Origin: Methylobacterium sp. Leaf117
Lineage (GTDB): Bacteria > Pseudomonadota > Alphaproteobacteria > Rhizobiales > Beijerinckiaceae
NCBI RefSeq assembly: GCF_001422985.1
Contig: NZ_LMNL01000034.1
Location: forward strand, 134,295 to 198,294
Direction: 5' to 3'
Length of the DNA: 64,000 bases
A model generated the notes under the pieces. It did no database searches and was not told the DNA's origin. It saw nothing but the letters and a program-made list of their open reading frames with translations. Position numbers and translations under genes: made by a program. Below, piece by piece: positions 28,826 to 37,673 of the stretch (within the stretch, counting starts at the first letter, position 1; every line of letters begins with the position of its first letter).

Positions 28826-29119
28826 ATGTCCCTCGTGAAAACGTCCGCGCCCCTTCTCGGAGCCGCCCTCATCGCCGCCGTCACCGGCCTGTCCGTCTCG
28901 GCCCAGACCGGCGTCCTGCCCGAGCGCGGGCCCGGTGGACGCGGCACCATCGTCGAGAGCCAGCCGAACACCACCGGAAACGATCCCGACGTGGTGATCG
29001 CGCGGGGCGCCAACGGAGCCGACACCATCACCACCGACTCGGCCGCGGGCGGCAACGCCAACCTGCCCGAGCGCGCCATCCCGAACGGCAGCGCGGGCGG
29101 CGGCGGCGGCGGTCGCTGA
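28826..29119 (+). CDS. Exported Gly/Asn-rich hypothetical protein (97 aa)
   Basis: Signal peptide at residues 1-26 (SAPLLGAALIAAVTGLSVSA then QTG). The mature part is polar, with IVESQPNTTGNDPDVVIARG and a run of six glycines before the terminal Arg. No domain recognised. It is preceded by a sigma-EcfG-like promoter and followed by a long terminator, so it is its own stress-inducible unit. Confidence 0.7.
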   Translation: MSLVKTSAPLLGAALIAAVTGLSVSAQTGVLPERGPGGRGTIVESQPNTTGNDPDVVIARGANGADTITTDSAAGGNANLPERAIPNGSAGGGGGGR

Positions 29120-29153
29120 TCGCACAGGCCGATCACCTCGGACCCAAACGCAG

Positions 29154-29191
29154 CCAGAAGAGTCCCGAACCCTGGTTCGGGGCTCTTCTGG
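29154..29191 (+). terminator. Terminator after the gene at 28826
   Basis: A 17-bp stem with one G-U pair (CCAGAAGAGTCCCGAAC / GTTCGGGGCTCTTCTGG) and a 4-nt loop, 35 nt after the stop codon. Confidence 0.75.
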
Positions 29192-29231
29192 CATTCCGGC
29201 TGCGTCACAGCGTGGCGCCGCCGGAGGGCGT

Positions 29232-29257
29232 CGAACGGCCGGTCGGATTGACGCGTT
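29232..29257 (+). promoter_or_regulatory. Sigma-EcfG-like promoter of the gene at 29286
   Basis: CGAAC-N17-CGTT, one mismatch in the -35 and a perfect -10, 29 nt upstream of the start codon. Confidence 0.55.
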
Positions 29258-29285
29258 GGCCCCGCACAGACACCCGGAGACCTCC

Positions 29286-29645
29286 ATGGCCCTGCGATCC
29301 GAAACCCCACCCACCCCGGGCGATCTCTCCGTCGAGACGCCCCCGGACTCCGAGCGGCCCACCACCGCCATGCTCAAGGCGGATATCGACAGCGGGCGGA
29401 CCGGCGACAAGATCGCCCATTACGACACCGGCCTGTCGCAACTCGGCACCGACGACGAGGCGGCCGGCAATGCCCCCTCGCATGCGCGCATCGCCCTGGC
29501 ACGCAAGACCGAGGCGGCCCCCCCGAAGGTCCGCGCCGCAGCGAAGCCCGAGGGTCACAACCGGTGGATCCTGCCGCTGTTCATCGGGTTCGCCGCGATG
29601 GTCCCCGTGGTGGTCGGTACGTCGCTCTACCTGTTCGGACGATAG
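29286..29645 (+). CDS. Single-helix membrane protein with polar N-terminus (119 aa)
   Basis: SD GGAGA precedes MALRSETPPTPGDLSVETPP. Residues 1-90 are polar and probably disordered; LPLFIGFAAMVPVVVGTSLY near the C-terminus is a membrane helix, so the long tail would face the cytoplasm. Sigma-EcfG-like promoter just upstream. Function unknown. It converges on the oxidoreductase gene, and the two share a hairpin. Confidence 0.7.
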   Translation: MALRSETPPTPGDLSVETPPDSERPTTAMLKADIDSGRTGDKIAHYDTGLSQLGTDDEAAGNAPSHARIALARKTEAAPPKVRAAAKPEGHNRWILPLFIGFAAMVPVVVGTSLYLFGR

Positions 29646-29667
29646 GCGACCGCACGCCGCGGGAAGG

Positions 29668-29689
29668 GCCGGACCTCAGACGGTCCGGC
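29668..29689. terminator. Hairpin shared by the convergent genes at 29286 and 29676
   Basis: GCCGGACC/GGTCCGGC, 8 bp, loop TCAGAC; the loop contains the stop codon of the minus-strand gene. Confidence 0.5.
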
Positions 29690-30545
29690 TGCGCCGGCGG
29701 GCGACCTCGGCGAGGGCGGCGAGGTCCTTGTCGGCATCGCCGTGGTCCATCGCCGCGATCAGGGTGTCGCGCAACACGTCGGCGAAGGGCATCGGCACGC
29801 CGGCCGCCCCGGCGGCGTCCAGGGCGAGGCCGATATCCTTGGCGCCGAGCTTGAGGGCGAATCCCGGCGGCTCGTAGCGATGGTCGGCGATCAGGGCGCC
29901 GTAGTTCTTGTAGACCGGCGATGCGAACAGCGTGTTGGTGAGAAGATCGAGGAGATCGGCCCCCGTGACCCCGTGCCCCTCCACCAAGGCGGCCGCTTCG
30001 CCCATCGCCTCGATCGCCGAGATCAGCATGAAGTTGCCCGCGAGCTTGACCGCGTTGGCCCGGTGCGGCTCGGACCCGAAGGCCCAGGTCCGGGCGCCCA
30101 TGGCATCGAGCAGCGGCTGCGCCCGGGCGACGGCTGCGGGATCGCCCGCCGCGACGATGTTCAGCTTGCCCATGGCGGCGACATCGGGGCGCCCGAAGAC
30201 CGGGGCCGCGACGTAGGGCACTCCGGCGCGCGCATGGATCGCCGCCAGATCCTCGGCCAGGGCCACCGAGATCGTGCTCATCGACAGGTGCAGGCCCGGG
30301 CGGGTGCCGCCGTCGAGGAGACCGCCCGCGACGATCACGGCGCGCAACGCCGCGTCGTCCGCCAGCATGGTGATCGCCGCATCGCCCGCGAAGGCTTCGG
30401 CGGCCGTGGCCACCGGCACCACGCCTTCCAGCCCCTCGCCCCCCGCCGGGGAGCGATTCCAGACCCGAACCCGGTGACCGGCCCGCACGAGGCTCGCCGC
30501 CATGCCGCGTCCCATCCGGCCGAGGCCGATCACGCCCACATCCAT
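29676..30545 (-). CDS. 3-hydroxyisobutyrate dehydrogenase-family NAD(P) oxidoreductase
   Basis: The 289-residue enzyme has the Rossmann motif GVIGLGRMGRGMAASLVRAG at residues 4-23, the substrate loop with SMSTISVA, and the catalytic Lys region NAVKLAGNFMLISAIEAMGE (K about 168). Family members oxidise beta-hydroxy acids or reduce imines and aldehyde acids such as tartronate or succinate semialdehyde. The exact substrate is not evident. It lies 26 bp downstream of the alpha/beta hydrolase on the same strand, so a two-gene unit is likely. Confidence 0.87.
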   Translation of the reverse strand: MDVGVIGLGRMGRGMAASLVRAGHRVRVWNRSPAGGEGLEGVVPVATAAEAFAGDAAITMLADDAALRAVIVAGGLLDGGTRPGLHLSMSTISVALAEDLAAIHARAGVPYVAAPVFGRPDVAAMGKLNIVAAGDPAAVARAQPLLDAMGARTWAFGSEPHRANAVKLAGNFMLISAIEAMGEAAALVEGHGVTGADLLDLLTNTLFASPVYKNYGALIADHRYEPPGFALKLGAKDIGLALDAAGAAGVPMPFADVLRDTLIAAMDHGDADKDLAALAEVARRRSRTV

Positions 30546-30570
30546 GAACCGTCTCCCGCGTTGCGTCGTC

Positions 30571-31590
30571 TCAGTGGCCGTTGAGGAATTCGAGGGTCAG
30601 CGTGTTGAACTGGTCCGTCGCTTCCAGGTGGACGAGGTGGCCGATGCCCGGCAGCACCACGGCGCGGCCGTTCGGCATCCGAGCGGCCAACGTGCGCGCG
30701 TGCTCGGCGTTGCGCCCCATGTCGGCCCGGAGCGATTCCGGCGCGAAGGGCTTGCCCGGGGCATTGTGGTCGTTCTCGCCCATGAGGAAGAGGGTCGGCA
30801 CCGGGATCAGCGGGATCTCATGCACCACCGGCTGGCCCCAGATGGCCTGGTAGGAATTGACGAAGGACTGGAGCCAGCGCGGATACTCGCCCGAGCCCTT
30901 GACCCGCTCGCGCACGGAGACGAACGGCTCGATGGCGGAGGACGGCAGCGACAGGGCATAGTTCGTCATCAACTGGCGGCGATAGGAATCGGCGGTCGCG
31001 TCGCCCTCCAGGCGCAGCAGGGTCGCGTCGGAGACGGGCGGCACGGTGAACCGGTAATCCTCCAGACCGATCGGGGCTTCGAGCACGAGGCTGTTGATGC
31101 GGGCCGGGGCATTGCGGGTCAGGCGCACCGCCAGCATTCCGCCCATCGAATGGGCCACCACGTCGACGCGCGGCAACCCGAGGGAATCGAGCAGGCCCAC
31201 CGTGTCGGCCGCCATGGCGTCGAACGTGTACGGGCCGACGGGCTTGGCCGATTTGCCGAATCCGAGCTGATCCGGAACCAGCACCCGGTACCCGGCGCGG
31301 CTGAGCGCCAGGATCACCGGTTGCCAGTAGCTCGACGGGAAATTGCGCCCGTGCAGGAGCAGGACGGTGCGTCCGTTGGCCTGCCCCTCGGCGGGCACAT
31401 CCATATAGGCGAGGCGCTGGCGCTCGCCGTCGCGCATCCGCTCGAGGAAGAACACCGGATAGGGATAGGCGAAGCCTTCGAGGGCGATGCCCAGGGGAGA
31501 CGCGTCGTCGGCCCTCGTCTGCGCGGCGGCCGGTGCCACGGTGAGCTGGGCCGCCAGAAGGAGGGCGGAGACTGAGCGGAGCGCGTCCAT
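30571..31590 (-). CDS. Exported alpha/beta hydrolase
   Basis: The 339-residue protein begins MDALRSVSALLLAAQLTVAP, a signal peptide ending near AAAQ. The fold shows the oxyanion motif LLLHGRNFPSSYW, nucleophile elbow VVAHSMGGMLAV, acid Asp in LFLMGENDHNAPGK and the catalytic His in PGIGHLVHLEATDQF. Activity is probably that of an esterase or lactonase outside the cytoplasm. The ATG at 31590 was chosen because the longer frame lacks the signal peptide at its start. Neighbours give no substrate hint. Confidence 0.87.
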   Translation of the reverse strand: MDALRSVSALLLAAQLTVAPAAAQTRADDASPLGIALEGFAYPYPVFFLERMRDGERQRLAYMDVPAEGQANGRTVLLLHGRNFPSSYWQPVILALSRAGYRVLVPDQLGFGKSAKPVGPYTFDAMAADTVGLLDSLGLPRVDVVAHSMGGMLAVRLTRNAPARINSLVLEAPIGLEDYRFTVPPVSDATLLRLEGDATADSYRRQLMTNYALSLPSSAIEPFVSVRERVKGSGEYPRWLQSFVNSYQAIWGQPVVHEIPLIPVPTLFLMGENDHNAPGKPFAPESLRADMGRNAEHARTLAARMPNGRAVVLPGIGHLVHLEATDQFNTLTLEFLNGH

Positions 31591-31736
31591 GTGTGTTCCC
31601 GACAACGGCGCGCGGTCGCACGCATCGGCTGACATAGCGCAGGTTCCGGCCGCATGCCGCCCGATCCGGGTGACAAAGGACACGCGGAGTCTCCGGCCCC
31701 CTTGCGGAAACCGGCGCCGCGTCCCACGCCTCGGCC

Positions 31737-33134
31737 ATGAATGCCGACGCGCCCCGCCACGCCTCGCCCGAGCCCGTACCGGATGGCTTGCCGGTGCGCG
31801 AACGCATGCTGGCGCTTTTGGCGATCAGCCTTGCGATGACCATGGCGGTGCTCGACGGCGCCATCGTCAACGTGGCCCTGCCGGTGATGGCGAAGGATCT
31901 GGCGGTGGAGCCCTCCGCGGCGATCTTCGTCACCAACAGCTTCCAGATCGCGGTGACGGCCTCCCTGCTGCCTCTGGCCTCGCTGGGCGACATCCTCGGT
32001 TATCGCCGGGTCTACCTCACCGGCCTCATCCTGTTCACGGCGGCCTCCGTGGCCTGCGCCTTCGCCCCGACCCTCGACTGGCTGGTGGCGGCGCGGATCG
32101 CGCAGGGGTTCGGCGCCGCCGGCATCATGAGCGTCAACATCGCCCTGGTGCGCTTCATCTATCCGCATCGCCTGATCGGGCGTGGCGTCGGCAACGTCGC
32201 CCTGGTGGTGGCCATGGCCTCGGCCGCCGGGCCGACGGTGGCGGCCGCGATCCTGTCGGTGGCGACCTGGCCCTGGCTGTTCCTGGTCAACCTGCCGGTT
32301 GGGGTGATCGCCCTCGCGGTCGGCGCCCGCACCCTGCCGGCGACGCCGAAGAGCGGCGGCCGCTTCGACATCCGCAGCGCGCTTCTCAACGCCCTGACCT
32401 TCGGGCTCCTGATCACCGGCGTCGACGGCCTCGGCGATCCGGCCACGCGGGGCGTCGCCCTGGCGGAGATCGGCGCGGCCCTCTGCGTCGGCGCCCTCTT
32501 CGTCTGGACGCAGACCCGGATGACCCGTCCGCTCCTGCCGGTCGATCTCCTGCGGATTCCGGCCTTCGCCCTCTCGATGGCGACCTCGATCGCCTCGTTC
32601 GGGGCGCAGATGATGGCCTATGTCGCCCTGCCCTTCTACTTTCAGGACGTGCTGCACCTGTCCGAGACGCAGACCGGCTTCCTGATGACGCCCTGGCCCA
32701 TCGCCATCGCGGTGATGGCCCCCCTGTCCGGGCGCCTCGCGGACCGCTACGCTCCAGGGCTGCTGGGCGGCCTTGGTCTCGCCCTGATGGCGACCGGCCT
32801 CGCGGCGATCGCGCTGCTGCCGGCGGACGCCTCCCATCTCGACATCGCCTGGCGCCTCACCCTGTGCGGCCTCGGCTTCGGGCTGTTCCAGTCGCCGAAC
32901 AACAAGGTCATCATCACCAGCGCCCCGCGTGACCGCAGCGGCGGGGCCAGCGGCATGCAATCCACCGCGCGTCTGACCGGACAATCCTTCGGGGCCGCCC
33001 TGGTGGCGGTGATCTTCGGGTTGCACCAGGGCGCCGCTGCGGCCGGACCGGTGGCCGCGACCCTGTGGTGCGCCGTCGGTCTCGCCGCCTTCGGGGCAGT
33101 GGCCAGCGTCTTGCGGCGCCAACAGACAGGATGA
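31737..33134 (+). CDS. MFS drug/metabolite exporter, DHA2-like
   Basis: The 465-residue protein has about 13-14 membrane helices. Helix 1 carries AVLDGAIVNVALPVMAKDL, the standard D-x-x-I-V-N-V-A-L-P motif of 14-helix exporters; motif A is LGDILGYRRVYLTG; motif C-like VAMASAAGPTVAAAIL follows. It should export toxic compounds using the proton gradient; substrate unknown. It is divergent from the hydrolase gene, with about 146 bp between the starts. Confidence 0.9.
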   Translation: MNADAPRHASPEPVPDGLPVRERMLALLAISLAMTMAVLDGAIVNVALPVMAKDLAVEPSAAIFVTNSFQIAVTASLLPLASLGDILGYRRVYLTGLILFTAASVACAFAPTLDWLVAARIAQGFGAAGIMSVNIALVRFIYPHRLIGRGVGNVALVVAMASAAGPTVAAAILSVATWPWLFLVNLPVGVIALAVGARTLPATPKSGGRFDIRSALLNALTFGLLITGVDGLGDPATRGVALAEIGAALCVGALFVWTQTRMTRPLLPVDLLRIPAFALSMATSIASFGAQMMAYVALPFYFQDVLHLSETQTGFLMTPWPIAIAVMAPLSGRLADRYAPGLLGGLGLALMATGLAAIALLPADASHLDIAWRLTLCGLGFGLFQSPNNKVIITSAPRDRSGGASGMQSTARLTGQSFGAALVAVIFGLHQGAAAAGPVAATLWCAVGLAAFGAVASVLRRQQTG

Positions 33135-33153
33135 CGCTTCGGAGAGACGAGAC

Positions 33154-33175
33154 TTCGGAAAAACGGTCTTCCGAA
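33154..33175 (+). terminator. Possible terminator of the MFS gene
   Basis: TTCGGAA/TTCCGAA, 7-bp stem with an 8-nt loop, 20 nt after the stop. No T-run. Confidence 0.35.
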
Positions 33176-33272
33176 CGTTGACCGAGCCCCGGCAGAGCCG
33201 CGCCGATGGCATGATCGCACCAGGGCCGTTCCGGCGCGTTGACCCGGTGCCAGCTCCACCGAGGACAACACC

Positions 33273-34079
33273 ATGCAACTCGACCTGTCGGGCAAGCGCG
33301 CCCTCGTCAGCGGTTCCACCACCGGCATCGGCTACGCCATCGCCAAGGCCCTGGCGGAGCTCGGCGCCACGGTGGCGATCAACGGGCGCACCCAGGATCG
33401 CGTGCGCGACGCCGTCGAGCGCCTCAAGCGCGAGACCGGCAAGGCGACCTTCATCGGCGCGCCGGGCGACGTCTCCACCCCGGACGGGGCCGCGCGCGTG
33501 GTCGCGGGGCTGCCGGACATCGACATCCTGGTCAACAACACCGGCATCTTCGAGCCGAAGCCGTTCTTCGACATTCCGGACGAGGACTGGCACCGCTTCT
33601 TCGAGACCAACGTGATGAGCGGCGTGCGCCTGTCGCGCGCCTACACGCCGGGCATGGTCCAGCGCGGTTGGGGCCGGGTTGTCTTCATCTCCAGCGAATC
33701 CGGCGTGAACATCCCGGTGGAGATGGTCCATTACGGCATGACCAAGACGGCCCAGCTCGCCGTGGCGCGCGGCCTCGCCGAGACCGTGTCCGGCTCCGGC
33801 GTGACCGTGAACAGCGTGCTGCCGGGACCGACCCTGTCCGAGGGCGTCGCGGACTTCATGAAGAGCATGGCCAAGGACGACGGACGCGGCGGCGACGTCG
33901 ACCTCGATGCCGCTGGCCGCGCCTTCGTGGCCGAGCACCGCCCGACCTCGCTGATCGGCCGCCTCGCCACCGTCGACGAAGTCGCCAGCATGGTGGCGTA
34001 CATCTGCAGCCCGGCCGCCAGCGCCACCAGCGGGGCGGCCCTCCGGGTCGATGGCGGCGTGGTGCGCAGCATCGTGTGA
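33273..34079 (+). CDS. SDR-family oxidoreductase
   Basis: The 268-residue enzyme has the cofactor motif SGSTTGIGYAIAKALAELGA (TGxxxGIG variant), NNTGIFEPKPFFDI, catalytic Ser in FISSESG, and YGMTK as the Tyr/Lys pair. The insert with MKSMAKDDGRGGDVDLDA near residues 190-215 matches a subgroup of NAD-dependent short-chain oxidoreductases with oxo-acyl or sugar-type substrates; no specific substrate can be named. SD GAGGA lies 8 nt upstream. It stands alone between the MFS and protease genes. Confidence 0.9.
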   Translation: MQLDLSGKRALVSGSTTGIGYAIAKALAELGATVAINGRTQDRVRDAVERLKRETGKATFIGAPGDVSTPDGAARVVAGLPDIDILVNNTGIFEPKPFFDIPDEDWHRFFETNVMSGVRLSRAYTPGMVQRGWGRVVFISSESGVNIPVEMVHYGMTKTAQLAVARGLAETVSGSGVTVNSVLPGPTLSEGVADFMKSMAKDDGRGGDVDLDAAGRAFVAEHRPTSLIGRLATVDEVASMVAYICSPAASATSGAALRVDGGVVRSIV

Positions 34080-34204
34080 CGCCCAAGTCACAGGGGGCCG
34101 AGGACTCGATTGAGAAGGGCCGGGATCGAAAAGGACTGAAAAAAGCGCGCTGTCATTAACGATTTGGTCATCCTTCCATTCGAGGTTCCCGGGCCGATGG
34201 GAGG

Positions 34205-35233
34205 ATGCCGATGGGAGATTACGCGCTTGAGGGACCGCGCTGGGGCCGAGGTCCGGCGGGGACAGGCGGCGGCATGGTCACCTGGGCTCTCGACGCAACG
34301 ATTCCCGCGAGCTTCGTCGGCGTCATCCAGGCCGCCTTCGCCGCCTGGTCGAGCTATGCCGACATCGCCTTCCAGCAGGTCGTGTCGACGGTCGAATCCG
34401 ATATCGATCTCACCCTGAACAGCATCGACGGTCTCGGCAAGGTCGTCGGGAATGCGACCTATTCCTATAGTGGACAGCGCCTTCAATCCGTGACCGTCGC
34501 CTTCGACAGTGGAGAAGGATGGCACACGGCGAAGGGCCGCGTCGTCAGCAATCAGAACGTCGATCTTTCCGCCGTCGCCCTTCACGAGATCGGGCATGCG
34601 ATCGGGCTCGACCACTACAATGCCAAGCCGGAGGTGATGAACGCCATCCTGGATCCCACCATCTCCAGCCTCGCGGCCGGCGACATCGCGGGCGTCCAGG
34701 CGCTGTACGGCGCTCGCAGCGCCCCGATTCAGGCAGCACCGCCCGCCCTGGTCGTGCAGGCCGAGGTCACGGCCGTGCACCGTTTCTACGACACCAAGAC
34801 CGGGGACCATTTCTACACCACGAGCGGCGCCGAGAAGGCGCAGATCCTGCAGACCCTGCCGTGGTTCACCTACGAGGGAACCCCGTGGGCGACCCCGACC
34901 CCGGGGGCCGACACCGTCGACGTGTTCCGGTTCTTCGACACCGGCACGAACGCGCATTTCTTCACGACCAGCGTCGGCGAGCGCGACCAGATCATCAAGA
35001 CCAACCCGTCCTACATATACGAGGGCGTCGCGTTCGAGGCCTACGCGGATGCCAGCGCGCCCGGCACCGTGACGCTGGAGCGGTTCTTCAACACCAAGAC
35101 CGGCCAGCATCACTTCGCCGGCAATGCCGAGGAGGCCGCCGGCATCAACCAGGGCGCTGCCGGTGCGGGCTGGATCGACGAGGGCAAGGGCTTCACCGTG
35201 CACGCGCCCAGCGACGGCATGCTGTTCGCCTGA
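34205..35233 (+). CDS. Matrixin-type metalloprotease with three C-terminal 45-residue repeats
   Basis: The 342-residue protein has the zinc-binding HEIGHAIGLDH (HExxHxxGxxH), followed by a Met turn (EVMNAIL), in residues 1-180. Then come three repeats of a DUF5648-like unit, each starting RF(F/Y)DTKTG and FYTTSGAEK-like: RFYDTKTGDHFYTTS, RFFDTGTNAHFFTTS and RFFNTKTGQHHFAGN. There is no classical signal peptide; secretion by type I export is possible as in other alphaproteobacterial proteases, but no RTX motif is seen. Start ATG at 34205 has another ATG 6 bp on. Confidence 0.88.
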   Translation: MPMGDYALEGPRWGRGPAGTGGGMVTWALDATIPASFVGVIQAAFAAWSSYADIAFQQVVSTVESDIDLTLNSIDGLGKVVGNATYSYSGQRLQSVTVAFDSGEGWHTAKGRVVSNQNVDLSAVALHEIGHAIGLDHYNAKPEVMNAILDPTISSLAAGDIAGVQALYGARSAPIQAAPPALVVQAEVTAVHRFYDTKTGDHFYTTSGAEKAQILQTLPWFTYEGTPWATPTPGADTVDVFRFFDTGTNAHFFTTSVGERDQIIKTNPSYIYEGVAFEAYADASAPGTVTLERFFNTKTGQHHFAGNAEEAAGINQGAAGAGWIDEGKGFTVHAPSDGMLFA

Positions 35234-35252
35234 CTGCGCTACGACGGTCGCC

Positions 35253-35957
35253 CTACTCGCCCTCGGCCTCGAACATCTCGTCGAAGGAATAGCCCGAGCC
35301 GCGCACGGTGCGGATCGGGTCGCTCTGGCGCGGACGGTTCAGGGCCTTGCGCAGGCGGCCAACATGGACGTCGACGGTGCGCTCGTCGATGTAGACGTCG
35401 TGGCCCCAGACCCCGTCGAGGAGCTGCTCGCGGGAAAACACCCGGCCGGGGCTCTGCATCAGGAATTCGAGCAGCTTGAACTCGGTCGGCCCGAGATGGA
35501 TCTCGCGGCCCTCCCGGCGGATGCGGTGGCTGACCCGGTCGAGCTCGATGTCGCCGGCCACCAGCAGGTTGGCCACGTGGGCGGGCTTGGCCCGACGCAG
35601 CAGCGCGCGCACCCGCGCCAGCAGTTCCGGAACCGAGAACGGCTTGACGATGTAGTCGTCGGCGCCCGTGCCGAGACCGCGGATGCGGTCGCCCTCCTCG
35701 CCGCGCGCCGTGAGCATGATCACCGGCAGGCGCTCGGTCTCGCGCCGGGCCCGGATGCGGCGGCACAGCTCGATGCCCGACAGGGCCGGCAGCATCCAGT
35801 CGAGCAGGACGAGGTCGGGGACCTGCTCCTGCAGGCGCAGGTCCGCCTCGTCGCCGCGCGCGGCGGAATCGACGATGAAGCCCTCGGCCTCGAGGTTGTA
35901 GCGGAGCAGGAGGGTCAGGGCCTCCTCGTCCTCGACGATCAGGATACGCGTACTCAT
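35253..35957 (-). CDS. phoB: Phosphate regulon response regulator PhoB
   Basis: The 234-residue protein is an OmpR-type response regulator: receiver with the acidic pocket (ILIVEDEE), phospho-acceptor Asp in LVLLDWMLP, and Lys in YIVKPF; then a winged helix with GPTEFKLLEFLMQSPGRVFS and the DNA-recognition RTVDVHVGRLRKAL. Phosphorylated PhoB binds Pho boxes. It is the last gene of the pst operon and starts 23 bp after phoU; its sensor kinase PhoR is not in the window. PhoB is expected to bind the Pho box upstream of pstS, giving self-activation. Confidence 0.95.
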   Translation of the reverse strand: MSTRILIVEDEEALTLLLRYNLEAEGFIVDSAARGDEADLRLQEQVPDLVLLDWMLPALSGIELCRRIRARRETERLPVIMLTARGEEGDRIRGLGTGADDYIVKPFSVPELLARVRALLRRAKPAHVANLLVAGDIELDRVSHRIRREGREIHLGPTEFKLLEFLMQSPGRVFSREQLLDGVWGHDVYIDERTVDVHVGRLRKALNRPRQSDPIRTVRGSGYSFDEMFEAEGE

Positions 35958-35980
35958 CGTGCGCTTTCGATCAGGCGGAG

Positions 35981-36706
35981 TCAGGCCGCGCCAGGCATGT
36001 CCACCGTGGCGTAGTTGGACGCGTCGTTCTTGGGTCGCTCCCGCTCCGCCAGCAGGTTCTCGCCGGTGACCAGGTAGTGGATCGTCTCGGCGATGTTGGT
36101 GGTGTGATCGCCGATGCGCTCGATGTTCTTGGCCACGAACAGCAGGTGGGTACAGAACGAGATGTTGCGCGGGTCCTCCATCATGTAGGTCAGGAGTTCG
36201 CGGAACAGCGAGTTGTAGAGCGCGTCGATGGCGTCGTCGCGCTCCCACACGTCGAGCGCCGCCTTGATGTCGCGGCTGGCATAGGCGTCGAGCACGTCCT
36301 TGAGCTGCTCCTGCACGAGGTCGCTCATGTGCTGGACGCCGATGACGATCTTCTGCGGCTGGATCTGGTCGGCGATGGCCACGACGCGCTTGGCGACGTT
36401 CTTGGCGAGATCGCCGATGCGCTCGATATCGTTCGAGACGCGGATCGCCGTCACCGTCTCGCGCAGGTCGATGGCCAGCGGCTGGCGCCGGGCGATCAGC
36501 AGGATCGCCCGCTCCTCAATCTCGCGCTGAAGCGTATCGAGGCGGGTATCGGCCGCGATGACGGCCTGAGCCAGGGGAGAGTCGCGGCGCACCAGGGCCT
36601 CGCCGGCCTCGGTCATCATCTTCTCGGCGATGCCGCCCATCTCGGAGATCGAGCGGCGCAGGTTCTCAAGATCCGTGTCGTAGGATTTGACGATGTGGTC
36701 GGGCAT
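35981..36706 (-). CDS. phoU: Phosphate signalling regulator PhoU
   Basis: The 241-residue all-helical protein links the PstSCAB transporter to PhoR and lowers Pho-regulon expression when phosphate is ample. It shows two PhoU repeats with E/D-rich metal sites, seen in RVSNDIERIGDLAKNVAKR and VAKNIERIGDHTTNIAETI. SD GAGGAG sits 8 nt before the ATG at 36706; the GTG three codons earlier is less likely. A 12-bp tandem repeat lies in the spacer from pstB. Confidence 0.96.
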   Translation of the reverse strand: MPDHIVKSYDTDLENLRRSISEMGGIAEKMMTEAGEALVRRDSPLAQAVIAADTRLDTLQREIEERAILLIARRQPLAIDLRETVTAIRVSNDIERIGDLAKNVAKRVVAIADQIQPQKIVIGVQHMSDLVQEQLKDVLDAYASRDIKAALDVWERDDAIDALYNSLFRELLTYMMEDPRNISFCTHLLFVAKNIERIGDHTTNIAETIHYLVTGENLLAERERPKNDASNYATVDMPGAA

Positions 36707-36750
36707 GGGTCGCACTCCTCGGTCGGGCCCGCCTGTCCGGTGCCCGCCAC

Positions 36751-36798
36751 GGCATGGGATCTGGCATGGGTTCTGGCATGGGGTCTGGCGTGGACCGG
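36751..36798 (-). repeat. 12-bp tandem repeats between pstB and phoU
   Basis: Plus-strand units GGCATGGGATCT, GGCATGGGTTCT and GGCATGGGGTCT and a diverged fourth, GGCGTGGACCGG, fill half of the 93-bp spacer between the pstB stop and the phoU start. Confidence 0.85.
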
Positions 36799-36799
36799 A

Positions 36800-37618
36800 T
36801 CAGCCGAAGCGGCCGGTGATGTAGTCCTGGGTCTGGCGCTTCTCCGGATTCATGAAGATGCGCGTGGTGGGTCCGAACTCCACCAGTTCGCCGAGATACA
36901 TGAAGGCGGTGAACTGCGAGATGCGCGCCGCCTGCTGCATGTTGTGGGTCACGATGACGATGGTGAATTCCGAGCGCAGCTGCTCGATCAGCTCCTCGAT
37001 GCGACCGGTCGAGATCGGGTCGAGGGCCGAGGTCGGCTCGTCGAACAGGATCACCTCCGGGCGCTGGGCCACGGTGCGGGCGATGCAGAGGCGCTGCTGC
37101 TGACCGCCGGAGAGGCCCATGCCGGATTGCTTGAGCTTGTCCTTGACCTCGTCCCAGAGGGCGGCCTTGCGGAGCGATTCCTCGACGCGCACGTCGAGGT
37201 CGGCCTTGGGCAGCTTCTCGTAGAGGCGCAGGCCGAAGGCGACGTTGTCGTAGATCGACATCGGGAAGGGCGTCGGCTTCTGGAACACCATGCCGATGCG
37301 CGAGCGCAGCTCGTTCAGGTCGACGTTGGAATCCAGCACGTTCTGGCCGTCGAGGAGGATTTCGCCCTCCGCCCGCTGGTCCGGATACAGGCTGTAGATG
37401 CGGTTGAAGGTGCGCAGCAGGGTCGACTTCCCGCAGCCGGACGGGCCGATCAGCGCCGTCACCTGGCGGTCGTGGAAGTTGAGGTTGACCGACTTCAGGC
37501 CGTGGAAGCTGCCGTAATAGAAGTTCAGGTCCTTGACGGCGATGCGGATCGGCGAGGTCTCGTCGGCCTTGTGGCGTCCGGTGAGCTGCGCGGAGGTGAT
37601 CCCGGGGGCGGCGTTCAT
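36800..37618 (-). CDS. pstB: Phosphate ABC transporter ATPase PstB
   Basis: The 272-residue ATPase powers high-affinity phosphate uptake. Walker [10 protein letters not shown], signature LSGGQQQR, Walker [13 protein letters not shown] and the switch His in [11 protein letters not shown] are all intact. [20 protein letters not shown] at the N-terminus is the PstB-specific start. It lies 55 bp after pstA. Confidence 0.97.
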   Translation of the reverse strand: MNAAPGITSAQLTGRHKADETSPIRIAVKDLNFYYGSFHGLKSVNLNFHDRQVTALIGPSGCGKSTLLRTFNRIYSLYPDQRAEGEILLDGQNVLDSNVDLNELRSRIGMVFQKPTPFPMSIYDNVAFGLRLYEKLPKADLDVRVEESLRKAALWDEVKDKLKQSGMGLSGGQQQRLCIARTVAQRPEVILFDEPTSALDPISTGRIEELIEQLRSEFTIVIVTHNMQQAARISQFTAFMYLGELVEFGPTTRIFMNPEKRQTQDYITGRFG

Positions 37619-37673
37619 CGGTTCAGCATCCTGTCGAGCGAAGGGGAAGAAGCGGGAGGCGGGGCGCTGGAGG

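Noticed and set aside
31314..34091. 925-codon open frame on the minus strand opposite the MFS and SDR genes
   Set aside because: It is His/Arg/Gly-rich with no domain and is antisense to two well-supported genes.
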